Assembly (NCBI GenBank): GCA_026874595.1 | Contig: CM049308.1 | Location: 93,301,624-93,365,623, forward strand | DNA length: 64,000 bases | Origin: Sipunculus nudus | Taxonomy: Eukaryota; Annelida; Sipuncula; Golfingiida; Sipunculidae | Direction of reading: 5' to 3' | Part shown: in pieces, positions 44,816 through 57,332 of the stretch | How positions within the stretch are numbered: the first letter of the stretch is position 1 | Layout of the letters: every line of letters begins with the position of its first letter | Position numbers and translations under genes: made by a program | The notes under the pieces: generated by a model | Seen by the model: the letters and a program-made list of their open reading frames with translations, nothing else | The model's database searches: none | What the model was told of the DNA's origin: nothing

Positions 44816-47800
44816 ACAAGGGACCCATGGGTCACAGCGCTCAGCTGAATGTGACAGATATAACTGTATCACCATTGTTGTATGTAGGTCTGTAAGATTT
44901 CATTTTGACACAGGATTGGAAAAATTGTATACATTGGATTGGAAACAGCAATCGGTTAAAGAATGTAAGTAATGCAACATATCTGGTTTAAAGGGGGGGG
45001 GGGGGAGAGACAGGGTTGCCACATGTGACTCTACATTTGTAAAAGCAGTGTTGCATCACTAATACCTTTACCCAGACAAGGCTGTACGGACCAAACATGG
45101 CTGGTCTAGAGGTTCAAAATGTAAATACATTAGAGCCTCAGAAAAACTTCAATAACTAGAATAATTTTTAAGCTTTTACTTTGTATTAAAAAAAAAACCA
45201 GAATTTGATCTAATTTTTGGTATACAATTAAATATTGATTAATTAAAGTTGTATTACTGGAAAAAGGTCCCTAGCTTTAAGACTTTTTCTCTTGAGTGAC
45301 CAAATATCTTTCCTGATTTTTAACAAAGTCCATTATGTTTGGGCTGATAATTTTTTAAATTACATAATACTGACTTAATTTCTGGCATGTACATAGGAAT
45401 TATATAGAGGAATAAATATGATAAATATGAAGAAAACCAGATGAGTGGTTTTGATATTAGGCAGTCCTGAAGTGTGAAAATAGATTTTCAATAAACAAGG
45501 GACCCATGGGTCACGGCGCTCAGCTGTTATATATGATAAAAAATATGATTTGGGGATGACACACATGCTGGTTTTGTGTGGTAATAAATATAAGCTTTAT
45601 TATGAGTTGTGGGTGTTTACCTTATGTATGATTTGATAGTACCTTTGAAGACAGGGAAGAGAATTGATTTCATTTATTTTATTAACAAATGGAGTGCTAT
45701 TGTCACACAGATTTTGAATTGGCCATATAACTTATGAGCAGCACATATAATATAAGAGTTTAACTATTTATTAAAATTTAATAACAAATATTTTTTGTGC
45801 CAAATATAATTTTTTTTTAAATAATAAGAGAATCATATGATTTTTTAATAAAATATTACTGAAATCATTATTAAAATAATATTTTAGAATAAATTCATGA
45901 ATGCATTCATGAATGCATTTTGAAAGTATTTGCACTGGTATTCAAATACTTTCATTTTTACCTGAATTCCCATTCTTATGCAAGAAATTTTATATTGGAG
46001 TACATATTCATATTCGTATTCAAATACATTTGCAACGTATTTGCACCATGTCTGGTATTTATTCAGTTTTAGCCAAACAATGATGTTGAGAATCCAGAAT
46101 ATACAAAACTCACAAATTTCAATAATTATCATAAGTACCTGGTTTTATGGCTTTTATTTATATTAAAAATAATGTAATATATACACTTTGGACTACTCTC
46201 ACATCAATCTACATACTAGACACAGTAGGAATCTAGAGTAATATTATCAACTGCATCTTTGTCTATCATTAATTTTCTTCATATGATCCCTAATGATTAG
46301 TAATGAATAATATTAGTTTTTTTATCATTAAAATTGAACTGAAAAATACCATCGGTGACTGCATGGTGTTATTTGGAATACGCCACATTCTATCCATCCA
46401 TACAAGATTCTTACATCATCAGTAACTGCAAGTTAATTTCCTGTTACTCATCAACTAACAAATTCCTTTTCTATTAATTTTTTTTAATCTGTTATTAAAA
46501 ACCGATAAAAATTTATTAATTTATTGTTTATTGTTATGTTGTTGGTCAAAGCAACTACTAGATGGGTTGGGTTGGACACCTGGATCAACTGTGGCTGGCC
46601 ATAAGCTGCCTCGCTGCCCCAGTGTATGCCTCACCTCATGCATGTATAATTTGCTGAAAGGTCGACAAGGTCAACATACAGGTGCCTGTAGAGGGCTTGG
46701 GGAGAGCCTGGGTCTGACATGGTCTCATAAAAACATTTATAAAAGCTACAATTTTTGGCCAATTTCTTTCAGCTTTCTAAATTAAAAAGCTGAAATCTTT
46801 ATGTGTGCATGATATGAAAATTATATCAACAGTACTCACAGAAAACAAATGCGCCATGGTCAAAGTTGGGCATAATTTTAAAAAAAAAGTTTTTCATTAA
46901 TATCTCGAAGGAATTAAGTCCTAGTGACCAAATTCTTGGCATGCTAGGGGATTTTGGAGATATCTAACTGTATGCCGAATTTAAGGAACTGAGAGCTGAA
47001 GCTGGGGAGCTGAGCTCTAGCAAACTGCATAACACTAGCTTGATGTAAACAATGTGACATGGTGCTTGAAAACTTTAATAAAATCAACAGTTTTTGATCA
47101 ACTGGTTTCAAATTGTTGGTGTTAACAGATGAAATGCTAACAAAAACATGCTGTGAAAATTAAATCAACAGCAGTTACAGGAAAAAAACGTGCCATGGTC
47201 ATAGTTGGGCAAAATCTGAGGTACCAATTTTTTATTTTTGCTAATATTTTAAAAAAATTTAAAAGATTTTGATCTAATTTTGGGTATAAAATTCAATTTT
47301 GATTAAATAAAGTTATATTACTGGATAAAAAAGTCCTTAACTTTAACATGTTTTGTGTTAAGTGATCAAATATCTTTCCTGATTTTTTACAAAATGCATT
47401 GTTTGGGCCAATAACTTTTTTAAATTATATAATACAGACCTAATTTCTGGTATGTACATAGGAACTATACAGAGGAATATTTATGGTAAATTTGAGGAAA
47501 AACAGATGAGTAATTTCGATATTAGGCAGTCCTGAAGGGTGAAAATAGGTTTTTAATAAAAATTTGAGGTTTTTCCTTAATTTCTCAAAGGTACGAAGTC
47601 CCAAAGACCCAGTTTTCGCTTTGGTTGGAGATTTTGGGGACATCTAACAATATGCCAAATTTTGGATTCCTAGATCATATGGTTTCAAAACTTGCCACAT
47701 CTACGGACAGACAGACAATGGACCATGACTATAGCTCAGATAACTTATAGTCAGCTGAGCTAAAAATTGAGGTTTTTTCCTTAATATCTCAAAGGAACGA

Positions 47801-48004
47801 AGTCCTACTGACCCATTTTTTCTGCATGGTAGGAGATTTGGGGGACATCTAACAGTATGCCAAATTTCAGATTTTAGGTCCAATGGTGTCAAAACGTGCC
47901 AGTCTTACAGACAGATGGATGGATGGACAGACGACGGATGGAAGGACGACAGATAATGGACCACGACTATAGCTCAGATGACTTATAGTCAGCTGAGCTA
48001 AAAA
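44816..48004. mobile_element. composite copies of the CCCATGGG/TCAGCTGAGC repeat family
   Basis: Two left ends (ACAAGGGACCCATGGGTCAC at 44816 and 45495) and two right ends (CTATAGCTCAG...TCAGCTGAGCTA ending ~47766 and 48004) indicate nested or tandem insertions. Interior modules recur in the copies at 53 kb and 58 kb. A G12 run lies at 44994-45005. Short minus-strand frames here (for example 45566-45375 and 47643-47440) are repeat-borne, not genes. Confidence 0.6.
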
Positions 48005-48814
48005 TGAACTGAATCCCAAGCTCCATCCCACTCGTTTTCCATGAAATATTATGCAATGTATTTTAGAACTTTTGCTGGGGAGTCCAAGGAGACAGTGCAG
48101 CTTTAAATATCAGCAAAGGTGGGGTAGTTTGGATGCAGTGAATTACATTTTTTTTCAGGTAGGCCTAACTTGTGGACTTGCAGAGTATCACATATTTATC
48201 AATTGGTCTTGGGGGTTTAACTTTAATCCTTCAGTCAGTGAACCTTAATAGCACTGTCACTCCACACAAAAACTAAATGAAATCAGGTTCAAACCACTAA
48301 AGAAAACATTCCCATCCTATTTTAAAAACCACCAGGGCAGAAGTGGACGAGGCACCCACGATTAACAACATGTCCGATTAGGCTGCTGAGTCCTAGTGTA
48401 ATTGTTCCTCAATGATATTTAAATCAAGAGTGAGTTATGAAGCCAAGACTGTTGGCAACATCTTGCCTCAGGCAAGTAATCTCCAAACAATAGTCAAGTG
48501 TGTGTGTGCTCTAGTTTTACCTCTAAGTACATGATTTTATCATGAACACGTAAATGAAGGGTCATCTGGTTATACCAAAGTGAATTATCTGTAGTGAAAA
48601 TAGATACATATAAATAAAATTAGTAAAATGTGACGAATGTAAAGTACTTGTAAAAATTTAGTGTAGTATTACCTCACAGCTCATGACAGAATGTGAGATC
48701 TTATTAATGCTGATAAACTATAAGTAAAGTTAAACATCACCTATAAGCTTATAATAGAGCATGACAATGTATGGGCATTTATAAACTGTATGTTGTGCCA
48801 GTCTATGGTTATGG
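48005..48814. other. no gene seen
   Basis: AT-rich; presumably 3' flank of the minus-strand exon that ends at 48815. Confidence 0.4.
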
Positions 48815-48947
48815 TCAGCTGAGACTTGGTCTCTTTGTGGTAGCCTCAGCTGATACACTTCTTGTGAGATCATCAGAGTTGACATTGTGCTTGGTTGGGG
48901 ACAGGGGAAGAGAATCTCTCTTAGTAGACTGAACCTTTGGTTTCTCT
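48815..48947 (-). CDS. terminal exon of an unrecognised gene
   Basis: On the minus strand a good pyrimidine tract and TTTCAG precede one base completing a split codon (phase 2 intron). 43 codons then run to TGA. The peptide is polar and basic: EKPKVQSTKRDSLPLSPTKH, then NSDDLTRSVSAEATTKRPSLS. SP/TK sites suggest a phosphorylated disordered tail. It could be the last exon of the serine-rich minus-strand gene whose exons lie at 62.7-56.7 kb, with at least one phase-adapting exon unidentified. No family is recognised. Confidence 0.45.
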
Positions 48948-49242
48948 CTGAAAGTATGGTAAATAGAATTCAAATTTATACATAAATCATACAAAAAAAA
49001 TACAATCCTGTTATATAAACCTGATAATATATATCCAGCTAATTTTTGCATATAAAAATCTAAATACAATAAGAATAAGTGTTAAGTTTTGGTTTTAATT
49101 TCCTGGCAGATCATCAGTAAAAATCAGTTGACATCTACCAACAGATAATAGTAAATATTACTTATTTAGAAGTATGAACTTTTCAGCATATTTTGACTAA
49201 AGCATCATCTCAACTGATAGGTAGGTCTACATGCCAGTAATA

Positions 49243-49328
49243 CTGTTATAATTCTAAAACCTACATGTCTAATTAGTAACTTAGGAAATAATTTCTTTGA
49301 TACACACAGACTCTTCTCTAGTTTGCTA
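49243..49328 (+). repeat. dispersed repeat module, copy 1
   Basis: It matches 52639-52722 (GTTATAATTCTAAA, CATGTCTAATTAGTAACTTAG, CAGACTCTTCTCTAGTTTGC). Confidence 0.55.
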
Positions 49329-49766
49329 GCATATTGTGTGTAAAAGGACACTTTCACACAAAAGGTTGAGTGATTAGTCTCACTGGGGAGTAAAAACTGA
49401 ATACCTAACAGAGCAAAATTAAGTTTACCCCTGAAAAGGTATATATCTTAGCTAAAGGAAACTGTTTAGTATACCACTTTACCTGTGAACTAATAAAAGT
49501 TACATTGAATTCAGTAATTCAAACATCCCATATTTTTACAATAATCTTTTTCTCTTCACAGCTCTACATAATTTAAATTTTCGCTCATTGGTCTGTTCTA
49601 ATGTCTTTATCTGATGTATTTGATCATGCCCTAAGTGCATGGTAAAAAAATCTGCAATCATATTTGTTTTTTTTATGAAATTTTCATATTTTTATAAAAA
49701 TTTAACAATGCATTTTAATTATGATTAAAGGAAGTATGCTGTCAGTCTTTATTCTGACACTGCTCT

Positions 49767-50110
49767 GGTCAATTAGTAACAGAAATGGTAAGAGAAGTTG
49801 TTCAGCTGTACAGAGTTCAAGAAATCAGGAAATATGTTGATGCCTTAGTCTGTGGTCACTTGATTTATATGATAATAGTTTTTACCAACATTTGTACTGG
49901 AGAGGAAATTATTTTAACATGCACTGTGGAAGAATTCAAAAGGAATGTTTTTGTTCCCTCTTTCTCTTGTATTGTTCATGGACCTCTTGAACATAAAATG
50001 AATCAGTGTCCACCTCATTTTCCAGAGGCAAGTTCATCTGCAACTATTTGGACCTTGTGGTTAAAGGAGCACAAAATAGACATACCCAAGTATCAGTTAT
50101 TAAGTATAAT
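49767..50110 (+). other. exon-like open frame, unknown
   Basis: Open for about 115 codons in AT-rich DNA and ending at a GTAAGT donor (phase 2). The peptide includes LVTEMVREVVQLYRVQEIRK, VCGHLIYM, LTCTVEEFKRN and ATIWTLWLKEHKIDIP. It reads protein-like but matches nothing I know. Its strand is opposite to the flanking gene exons. Confidence 0.3.
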
Positions 50111-50474
50111 GTAAGTCAATTATGACTCCATGATATTAAATTACACTTAAAGCGAGATTATAAATATTGAATGGCTTATACCTTTTGTTTTGTTAAAAAA
50201 AATTTACTCTAGACAACATTTTTTTAACAATAATTTGGAGAAACGGTCATCTTGAAAATGAAATATTTCACAGAATTTTATTCAGAAGCAGTTTTGTTCA
50301 CAATCCGCAATGCAAATATAATTTGTTTTTTGCACTCATGCTTTATTTCCAACTCATTTACTTTGAATATTAACATCTGTCAACTTATTTACCGCATACA
50401 TTAAACAATTGGTTCATAGACAACATAGCTCACCTGAATATCATATAAACAAGATGTTTATTGTAGACCTGGGG

Positions 50475-50477
<3 letters not shown>

Positions 50478-50531
<54 letters not shown>
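50478..50531. repeat. (TA)n microsatellite
   Basis: About 27 units. Confidence 0.95.
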
Positions 50532-50534
<3 letters not shown>

Positions 50535-50793
50535 TTTATTCAAAATTTGGGACATACATTTTGTATTATGTGATAACTACAGATATGGGTCCTGCTAGTA
50601 GTATTTCACATTGTGACACAACAGTTGTGGAAATGGACATTTCAGTTGCTTTTGGCTTTTTACTTGTGAGGATATTACCATTGAATTTTAATTTAAGATA
50701 TAAAAACAACTTTTCTGAGACTTAGATTAACTGGAACAAGAAAATTAAGATTCTGCAAGAAGACAATGTTGCATGATATCATTGTTTTCACAG

Positions 50794-50915
50794 ACTTTGC
50801 TATGAGACTTGGTAAAATGGATGGAAAAAGAAAAGCACGTTGTCAAAGACCAAGTTCATATGATGCCTCCACCCTCAACACCCCCAGCCCCAACACTGAT
50901 AACTGTGTCATTTAA
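50794..50915 (+). other. exon-like open frame with stop, unknown
   Basis: A strong acceptor TTGTTTTCACAG precedes 2 bases and 39 codons (FAMRLGKMDGKRKARCQRPS, then TLNTPSPNTDNCVI) to TAA. The acceptor phase (1) does not match the donor at 50110. No family recognised. Confidence 0.25.
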
Positions 50916-51846
50916 AATGTGTACCAGCAAATTGGGAGACCATAGTTTCAAAAGCTGTTTTACAAAACTCTTTGGTTTCACAAGTTGTTGACTTTTTCTT
51001 GAGGCAAAAGTATTGGAAAATTCTATTGTAGTTGCTCTCATGAAGTAATGATTCATAGTTGGTGAGATGACAAGGGAACAGAAAGCACTGGTATTTTCAT
51101 AAGAATTATCTTTGGCTAAAACAATTTGGGTTGATTCGTCAGCAATCAACAATATGGCACAGTTACATAAAATATGTGACATAAAGAGAGTGAATGATCC
51201 AGATAATGAAATGTTAGATTTTGGTAAAAATGAAAATTAGGGCTGTTCGACTATTTCTACCGGTCTAATTTGGTAAAGAATCTTAACATGTATGTGGTTC
51301 TGGTTAAAAACAGATACAATTACACATTTTTTATAATACCTAAAGTATTAGATGAAGGGGTCTATGTAGTACACTACATGGTATTTATTAAAATCAAAAG
51401 TAAGCAGGTTAGGTATCCACAGTGATTGAAAGCTTCAAGAACTTCCGTGCAAATCTGAAAGACTGTAGGGTTGTACATTTGACACTTATATCCCGTGTTA
51501 AAAAAATGTCCTCTCCATTACATTTAAGTAACACAAAATTAAAGTCTGCTAATGTTACAATTTACATGCAGTTATTGCAGGTATGCTTTTTGTCTGCTTC
51601 TCACTTCTGTACAAAGAAGGAACATGTACAAGAAAGGCTTAATCATGAATTCATCAATGAAGATTCATCACTCTAAACATTGGTATGACAATGAATGGAG
51701 TTACATGCTAATTTATATATATAATGAGCCAAACTACTTCCCTAAACCAGTCAGTCTATTTATATTTATCACTAGGACAAACTTTAAGTAAATATTAAGC
51801 TTACTTGGAGAAGTATTCCTCTAGCCTGCCTCATGTTAAAAATGAT

Positions 51847-52206
51847 TGTACTGGAGAGGACATTTTGACAGATACACTCATGGCTAAACTGGCCACAAAA
51901 TATTAGATGGGTTGCAATGCAAACACCAGGGAATTTATCTTCCTAGCTACCAGTTACATATAAACTAAAATAGGCTTTTAATTTCTACATTAAAGTGAAT
52001 TTTATCTGTATGTACTGGAGAGGACAATTTTTATAACAGGCATATACCAGGTAAACAAGTGCCAAATCATCCCGGTCAGGACACACATACCCAGCCCTTA
52101 GTTACCAAAACATGATTAGATATAATACTGGCTGTTTAAAGCAGGATTTTGTTTTGCAACATGAGAATTTCATTTCTTGTGAGGATGCAGTGTACTGGAG
52201 AGGACA
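51847..52206 (+). repeat. recurring TGTACTGGAGAGGACA motif
   Basis: Exact or near-exact 16-mers lie at 51847, 52011 and 52191. One variant is at 49893 and an inverted one at 51507-51522. Flanking sequences are not alike. Confidence 0.5.
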
Positions 52207-52638
52207 GGTCTCAGCAAAATTTTTTAACCAATTATTATATTGAAGGATATTGATTGGATAATTCAAACCACCACTATGAAAGTCAAGTCATGAAACTTGG
52301 AGCACTTGTAGTTTACATATTACAGCATGTGCTGTGATTAGAATATTTCTGTTCTGGTAAACAAATTTCAGTCATATTTACATTGAATTTTTCCATTTTT
52401 GCGAGTGAGACTCCAAAATTTGATGAAATTTCAGAAAATTACACTTAAATGGCCAGAACTTCTTAAAAATTTGGCTTAGAGTTATAAAATTTTCTGTGTT
52501 TATAGAGGCTGGTGTGGCCTTTACAAATATGATAATATGTATCATATTTTCAGCCTCAAAACTTACCTGTGAACCTTTGTTCAACAATTTTTCATATCCA
52601 ACCTTTAGTGTGAAAGTGCCCAAAAGCACACATTTCCT

Positions 52639-52722
52639 CTGTTATAATTCTAAAGCCTTCATGTCTAATTAGTAACTTAGTAATTAATTTTTTTATACAC
52701 GCAGACTCTTCTCTAGTTTGCT
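52639..52722 (+). repeat. dispersed repeat module, copy 2
   Basis: See 49243-49328. Adjacent 52593-52631 is an inverted match to 49338-49368. Confidence 0.55.
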
Positions 52723-52949
52723 TGTGTATTGCATATCACAAACCCTAAGTTACCTACTAAAATTTGCAATCAATTATGGCAATACCAGCAGCAGCAACCC
52801 TACTGATCATCAGTTATAATCCATCATCAGCTCATCACAAAACAATATATATTTTTTTCAGTGATATCACAAAGCTAAAGATCAAAATAATTTTATGAGT
52901 ATCCCTGTTGTTCATATACCCTGACCCTCACAGTAATAGGGAGTAATAA

Positions 52950-55900
52950 GGCCAAAAAAAATAAGGTATGGTTCTCATGCACTTTTTTCCAGAAATCAGT
53001 GCGGGCGGGCGGTAATTTATTTTTGACCTTTTTTTGGATGTTTCAATAAAACAAGGGACCCATGGGTCACGGCACTCAGCTGATCATGATTGGACTATAA
53101 ATGTTTCTCCACTGTGATACTATATCAAGACGATAAAGCTTATGAATATCATGTACATGTTGGGCTATTATAAAGGAATGTAATGTAATATGTGAGTAAA
53201 TGATAAATGAAATTACCTGACTGATGGATTAATAGAGTCAAATAAAGTGGTTAATTTTTTATTTATTTAGGAGGGGTTGAAAATTGTGATATATTTGAGC
53301 AAATATGAATGCAATGACAGCAGTAATAAGCAGTAGTAGAATGATGATAAGGCTATTTGTTGAAGGATCTAAAGTGTATGGTAGTCTGCAAGCGTTCAAT
53401 TTGACAGATATGATGCTATGATTAACTATGCTGATGAAGTGATTTATGAATATGTGACTGTATGACACAATATCTCTTTAGTCTTGACAAGGTACATTAT
53501 TGTGATGCCCACTATGTCTACATATTACACAATATTGACATAATTTCTGGCATGTACATAGGTACCTATGGACGAATAGTTATACAAAATATTAAAGTAT
53601 GAATATATCTGATTCATCTTGTTCTTGCTTACTGAGGCTAACTTTGGGATGGGGAAGGGAAAAGTGAGGGCAGCACGAAGGTGGATGTAGAAATATTCTA
53701 TTGTAATGTTTTTCATTTATATAAGAATATGAAAAGCTAAGAGGAAAGGGGCCCTCCTACTTGGTTATATTAAAGTTCTAAATATATGATTGCAAACTAA
53801 TACAAGACTGTCATGAAGAAAAACAGTAAAAGTTTTGAGATACTATGTTGCATACGAAAATTTACAGATGGACAGGCCAGTGGACAGAATGTACTAATAC
53901 CTTTATTTCACTTTCAAGAGAATAATGCATTTAAGTCTATTTTTTTAAGCAGATCCACGTTTTCCATTAAGAAGTTTTTATCTGAATCATTTTTTTAGTT
54001 ACAGGTTTATAAATTTTTAATTAAAAAAACCTGAAAATATAAGTTAAAATATTAGAATTGTTGCAAAAGTTGCAATCATTATATATACAGAGTAAAAAAC
54101 ATTGGGTCATATTATGCATATACATATATTTTATTATTTTTAAATCATAAATGTTTAAACTGATTTTTAAAAGAAAATAATGCCACAACATGGCATCTAC
54201 AAGAATATTCCTTGAATCACTATTAAAAAGTTTTGCACATTGGAGATTTCAGGACATGCTTAATTTTATTCACCAAAATAAAATAAAAGTAAATTTGATA
54301 AAATAAAACATCTTTTCAAATAAACTATACACACTGTTGGTTGAATGAGGGACAAACAATATCATTGTGCTTATTACTATCCCACTTTTAATTAATTACT
54401 GGAATTAATAGTCAATTTCACACCTGGTGAAGTTTTTACTCTTCTGAAGTAAGGAATTACTTATCTCATGAACATCCACACTTTCACAGCAATACGCCAC
54501 TTGTGGACACAATTAAATGTACACTTTAATCATTGTAACCCTGGTGGTTCAATACAAAATCTAAAATGTAGCATGTCCAAGAATAAAATAAAATACAGAA
54601 AAATTATAACATTCATCTAGTTTATGCACCAGCTGGGGGGATGAGTGCAGGGCAGAGGGGAAGCCTGCTAGTAGTGGCCAAGCTGGGCCAAGGTAAGCTG
54701 CCTGGGGTGGGTTACATAATGCAAGTGAAGGCTGTACTACTAGGTGGGCTAGATGTAAACAACACTTGACACGGTGTATGAAAACATGAATAAAAGCTAT
54801 TCATTCCAATCAATTTCTTTTGAAAGTTCAGATTTTAAAAGAATAAATCCTTATGCATATATGCTGGGAAAATTAAATCAACAGTGTCAAAGTTGGACAA
54901 AATTTAAGGTATTGATTTTTTATTTATGCTAATAACTTGAAACATTTGCAAAATTCAGATCTAATTTTGGGTAAACAATTGAATCTTGATTAAATAAAGT
55001 TATATTCCTGAAAAAAGTCTCTAGGTTCAGCAATTCTCATGTTAGGTGAGTAAATATATTTCCTGATTTTTTAAAAAATTGCATTATGTTTTGGCCCATA
55101 ACTTCAAAATAATACCCAATACTGACCTAATTTTTGGTATGTTCATAGAAAATGTATAAAAGAATGTGAATACTAAATACGATCAAAAACAGATCAGTGG
55201 TTTTGATATTAGGCAGCCTTGAAGTGTAACAATGGCTTTTTTTATGGAAAACGGAGGTTTTTTCCCTTAATATCTCGAAGGAACAAAGTCCTAATGACCC
55301 AATTTTCGGTATGGTAGGAGATTTTGGGGACATCTAAAATTATGTCAACAGCCTGGGGAGCATAGAGATGTGCACTGAATGACCTACAGTCATCAAAGTG
55401 GACTGCTTGACAATGTAAGGGAATACAACAAGAGCCTCCAAAAAAATTCAATAACTAGCCTAATTTTGCAGCTTTTATTTTCAAATTTCAGATTTTAACA
55501 GATTAAATCCTTATGTATACATGGTGTGAAAATTAAAATCCACAGTACTTACAGGAAAAAAACGTGCCATGGCCAAAGTTGGGCAAAATTTAAGGTACCA
55601 ATTTTATATTTTTGCCAATATTTAAAAAAATTTAACAGATTTTGATCTAATTTTTGGTATACTATTAAATTTTGATTAATTAAAGTTGTATTACTGGAAA
55701 AAAGTCCCTAACTTTAACACTTTTGGTCTTAAGTGACCAAATATCTTCCTGATTTTTTTACAAAGTCCATTATGTTTGGGCCCATAACTTTTTTAAATTA
55801 TAAAATACTGACTTCATATCTGGCATGTACATAGGAACTATATAGAGGAATATTTATGGTAAAAATGAAGAAAACCAGATGAGTGGTTTTGATATTAGGC

Positions 55901-56361
55901 AGTCCTGAAGTGTGAAAATGGATTTCTAATAAAAAATTGAGGTTTTTCCTTAATATCTCAAAGGAACGAAGTCCTATTGACCCAATTTTTGGCATGGTAG
56001 GAGATTATGGGGACATCTAACTGTATGCTGAAATTCAGATTCGTAGGTCCAACGGTGTCGAAACGTGCCAGTCTTACGGACGGACATCCAGACGGACAGA
56101 CAGACGGACAGACGGACAGACAGACGGACAGACGACGGACAATGGACCATGACTATAGCTCAGATGACTTATAGTCAGCTGAGCTAAAAATATCATATGA
56201 TTAGGGGAAAGCATGAAAATAACAATTTTTTTGCTAAACACTACATAAATTGTATTATTTATTTTCTTGAAAGATAAAAATCAAAATAAAATTTTTTGGT
56301 GTGGGGTGTTAAAATTGACGTGGGCGGTGCCTGAGAACCATACCCTTTATTTTTTTTGGCC
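52950..56361. mobile_element. Harbinger-like MITE split by another repeat
   Basis: The left terminus GGCCAAAAAAAATAAGGTAT then GGTTCTCA is mirrored at the right end (complement GGCCAAAAAAAATAAAGGG, TATGGTTCTCA). TAA flanks both sides (52947-52949, 56362-56364). GG start and TWA duplication are PIF/Harbinger features. About 100 bases of MITE remain left and 170 right; the middle is the 53051-56191 insertion. Confidence 0.65.
53051..56191. mobile_element. full-length CCCATGGG/TCAGCTGAGC repeat, 3.1 kb
   Basis: Left end ACAAGGGACCCATGGGTCAC..CTCAGCTGATC; right end with hairpin arms AGCTCAG/CTGAGCT and TGACT/AGTCA, then TAAAAAT. The ends share TCAGCTGAGC as an inverted repeat. The interior aligns with 58447-61510 in order: GGACTATAAATG-TC, TGTACATAGGTACCTATGGAC, CATCCACACTTTCA, GCACCAGCTGGGG, AGGCAGCCTTGAAGTG. 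A (GACAGACG)n tract (56076-56140) precedes the right end. No transposase frame; non-autonomous. Confidence 0.7.
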
Positions 56362-56406
56362 TAAGTGATTTCTATTTGTGTTAATCTTTTTCTTAAATTT
56401 ACACAG

Positions 56407-56493
56407 TTACAGCTGATTGCAAAAAATCTAGAAGATAAACTTTTGACTGGTAAACATTGTGACTCACTTGTTACTGAATTGATACTGAGTGAA
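56407..56493 (+). other. exon-like 29-codon frame, unknown
   Basis: A long pyrimidine tract and ACACAG acceptor, 29 codons (LQLIAKNLEDKLLTGKHCDS, LVTELILSE), then a GTAAGA donor, phase 0. It is opposite to the neighbouring minus-strand gene, so it is either chance or a separate gene. Confidence 0.2.
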
Positions 56494-56675
56494 GTAAGAG
56501 GTCATCTTCGCTTGGTTCTCTTTGTTTGTCTTTGTTTTACTGTTCCGTTTTGTCAGACCTGACGACCGACACCCTCCTCGATGGGGACTGTTACTGAAGC
56601 GCACAGCTGAAATAAAAATATCAATGTAACTACATCCCATAATAATAATTACAAAAATGATTCATTAATTATAAT

Positions 56676-57122
56676 TCACATGTGTAAAGGGAAATCAGAA
56701 TATTTCAAGAAATTCTTGAGTGCCATCACAGGAAACTGCAAAACTGGGAAAAGTGTAACACAAAACATGTTAAGCAGAAGTCCCATTTCTTGGCACTGCT
56801 CATACACATTTGAATAAAAGAAATCAAAATCAAAATCTTGTTGAAGGAAACTGGGCTGTGTCATTCTTAGGAGAATTTGACAAATTTGAAGAAGCTTTCT
56901 ACTGACAGAAACTAAGTCAGCTTGCCACCTAAAGGCTTGGTATACACTGAGGGTGATAGACAGCAGAGCCAATGTGTCTGTGCTTTGAAGGCCTGGAGAT
57001 AAACTTGAGTTCCAACTGCTGACACAATTGGAGCAGCTCGGTAAGGAGCCCTCTGGTAGCAGGTTCAAAATGGGGCTGTTCCATTTTGGAAAAGGTTACA
57101 GTGAACACCAAAGATGAAGGTT
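56676..57122 (-). CDS. serine-rich gene, downstream exon with a frame change
   Basis: Acceptor CCTAAAAG gives phase 1, matching the preceding exon. It encodes EPSSLVFTVTFSKMEQPHFE and GLLTELLQLCQQLELKF in one frame. From about 57000 a second frame looks coding: TDTLALLSITLSVYQAFRWQ, KLLQICQILL, LQQDFDFDFFYSNVYEQCQE, to TGA at 56676. The two strips read as one hydrophobic helical domain, so a one-base shift (mutation, assembly error or a missed mini-intron) is likely between 57020 and 56990. Family not recognised. The alternative frame at 57165-57065 with its own TGA is less convincing. Confidence 0.45.
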
Positions 57123-57332
57123 CTTTTAGGGTCAGGAGTGAGGTACTTAAGTCCACGTATTGAAACTAATATGTATCTTATATAAACATGTACACTATAT
57201 CTGTGAAATCCTGGGTTTTGGTGAAAACTATGAGAAATCCATCATATACTCAACAGTATAAAATTGTTAGTCTCTAGATGTAATGAGCATTGCCCATTAG
57301 GTTTACCACAAATGTGAAAAGATCAGCCTTAC

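Noticed and set aside
45375-55995. Recurring minus-strand frames with similar peptides (for example SGLPNIKTTHLVFF) at 45375, 47440, 55127 and 55798, which could suggest a novel small protein family.
   Set aside because: They lie in repeated modules of the 3.1-kb non-coding family. Similarity follows DNA copying, starts and ends differ between copies, and no splice or promoter signal supports translation.
57065-57165. A short phase-compatible terminal exon with its own TGA after the 857-bp exon.
   Set aside because: The acceptor at 57166 has a weak pyrimidine tract, and the alternative acceptor at 57123 opens a longer, more protein-like frame. It is not excluded.
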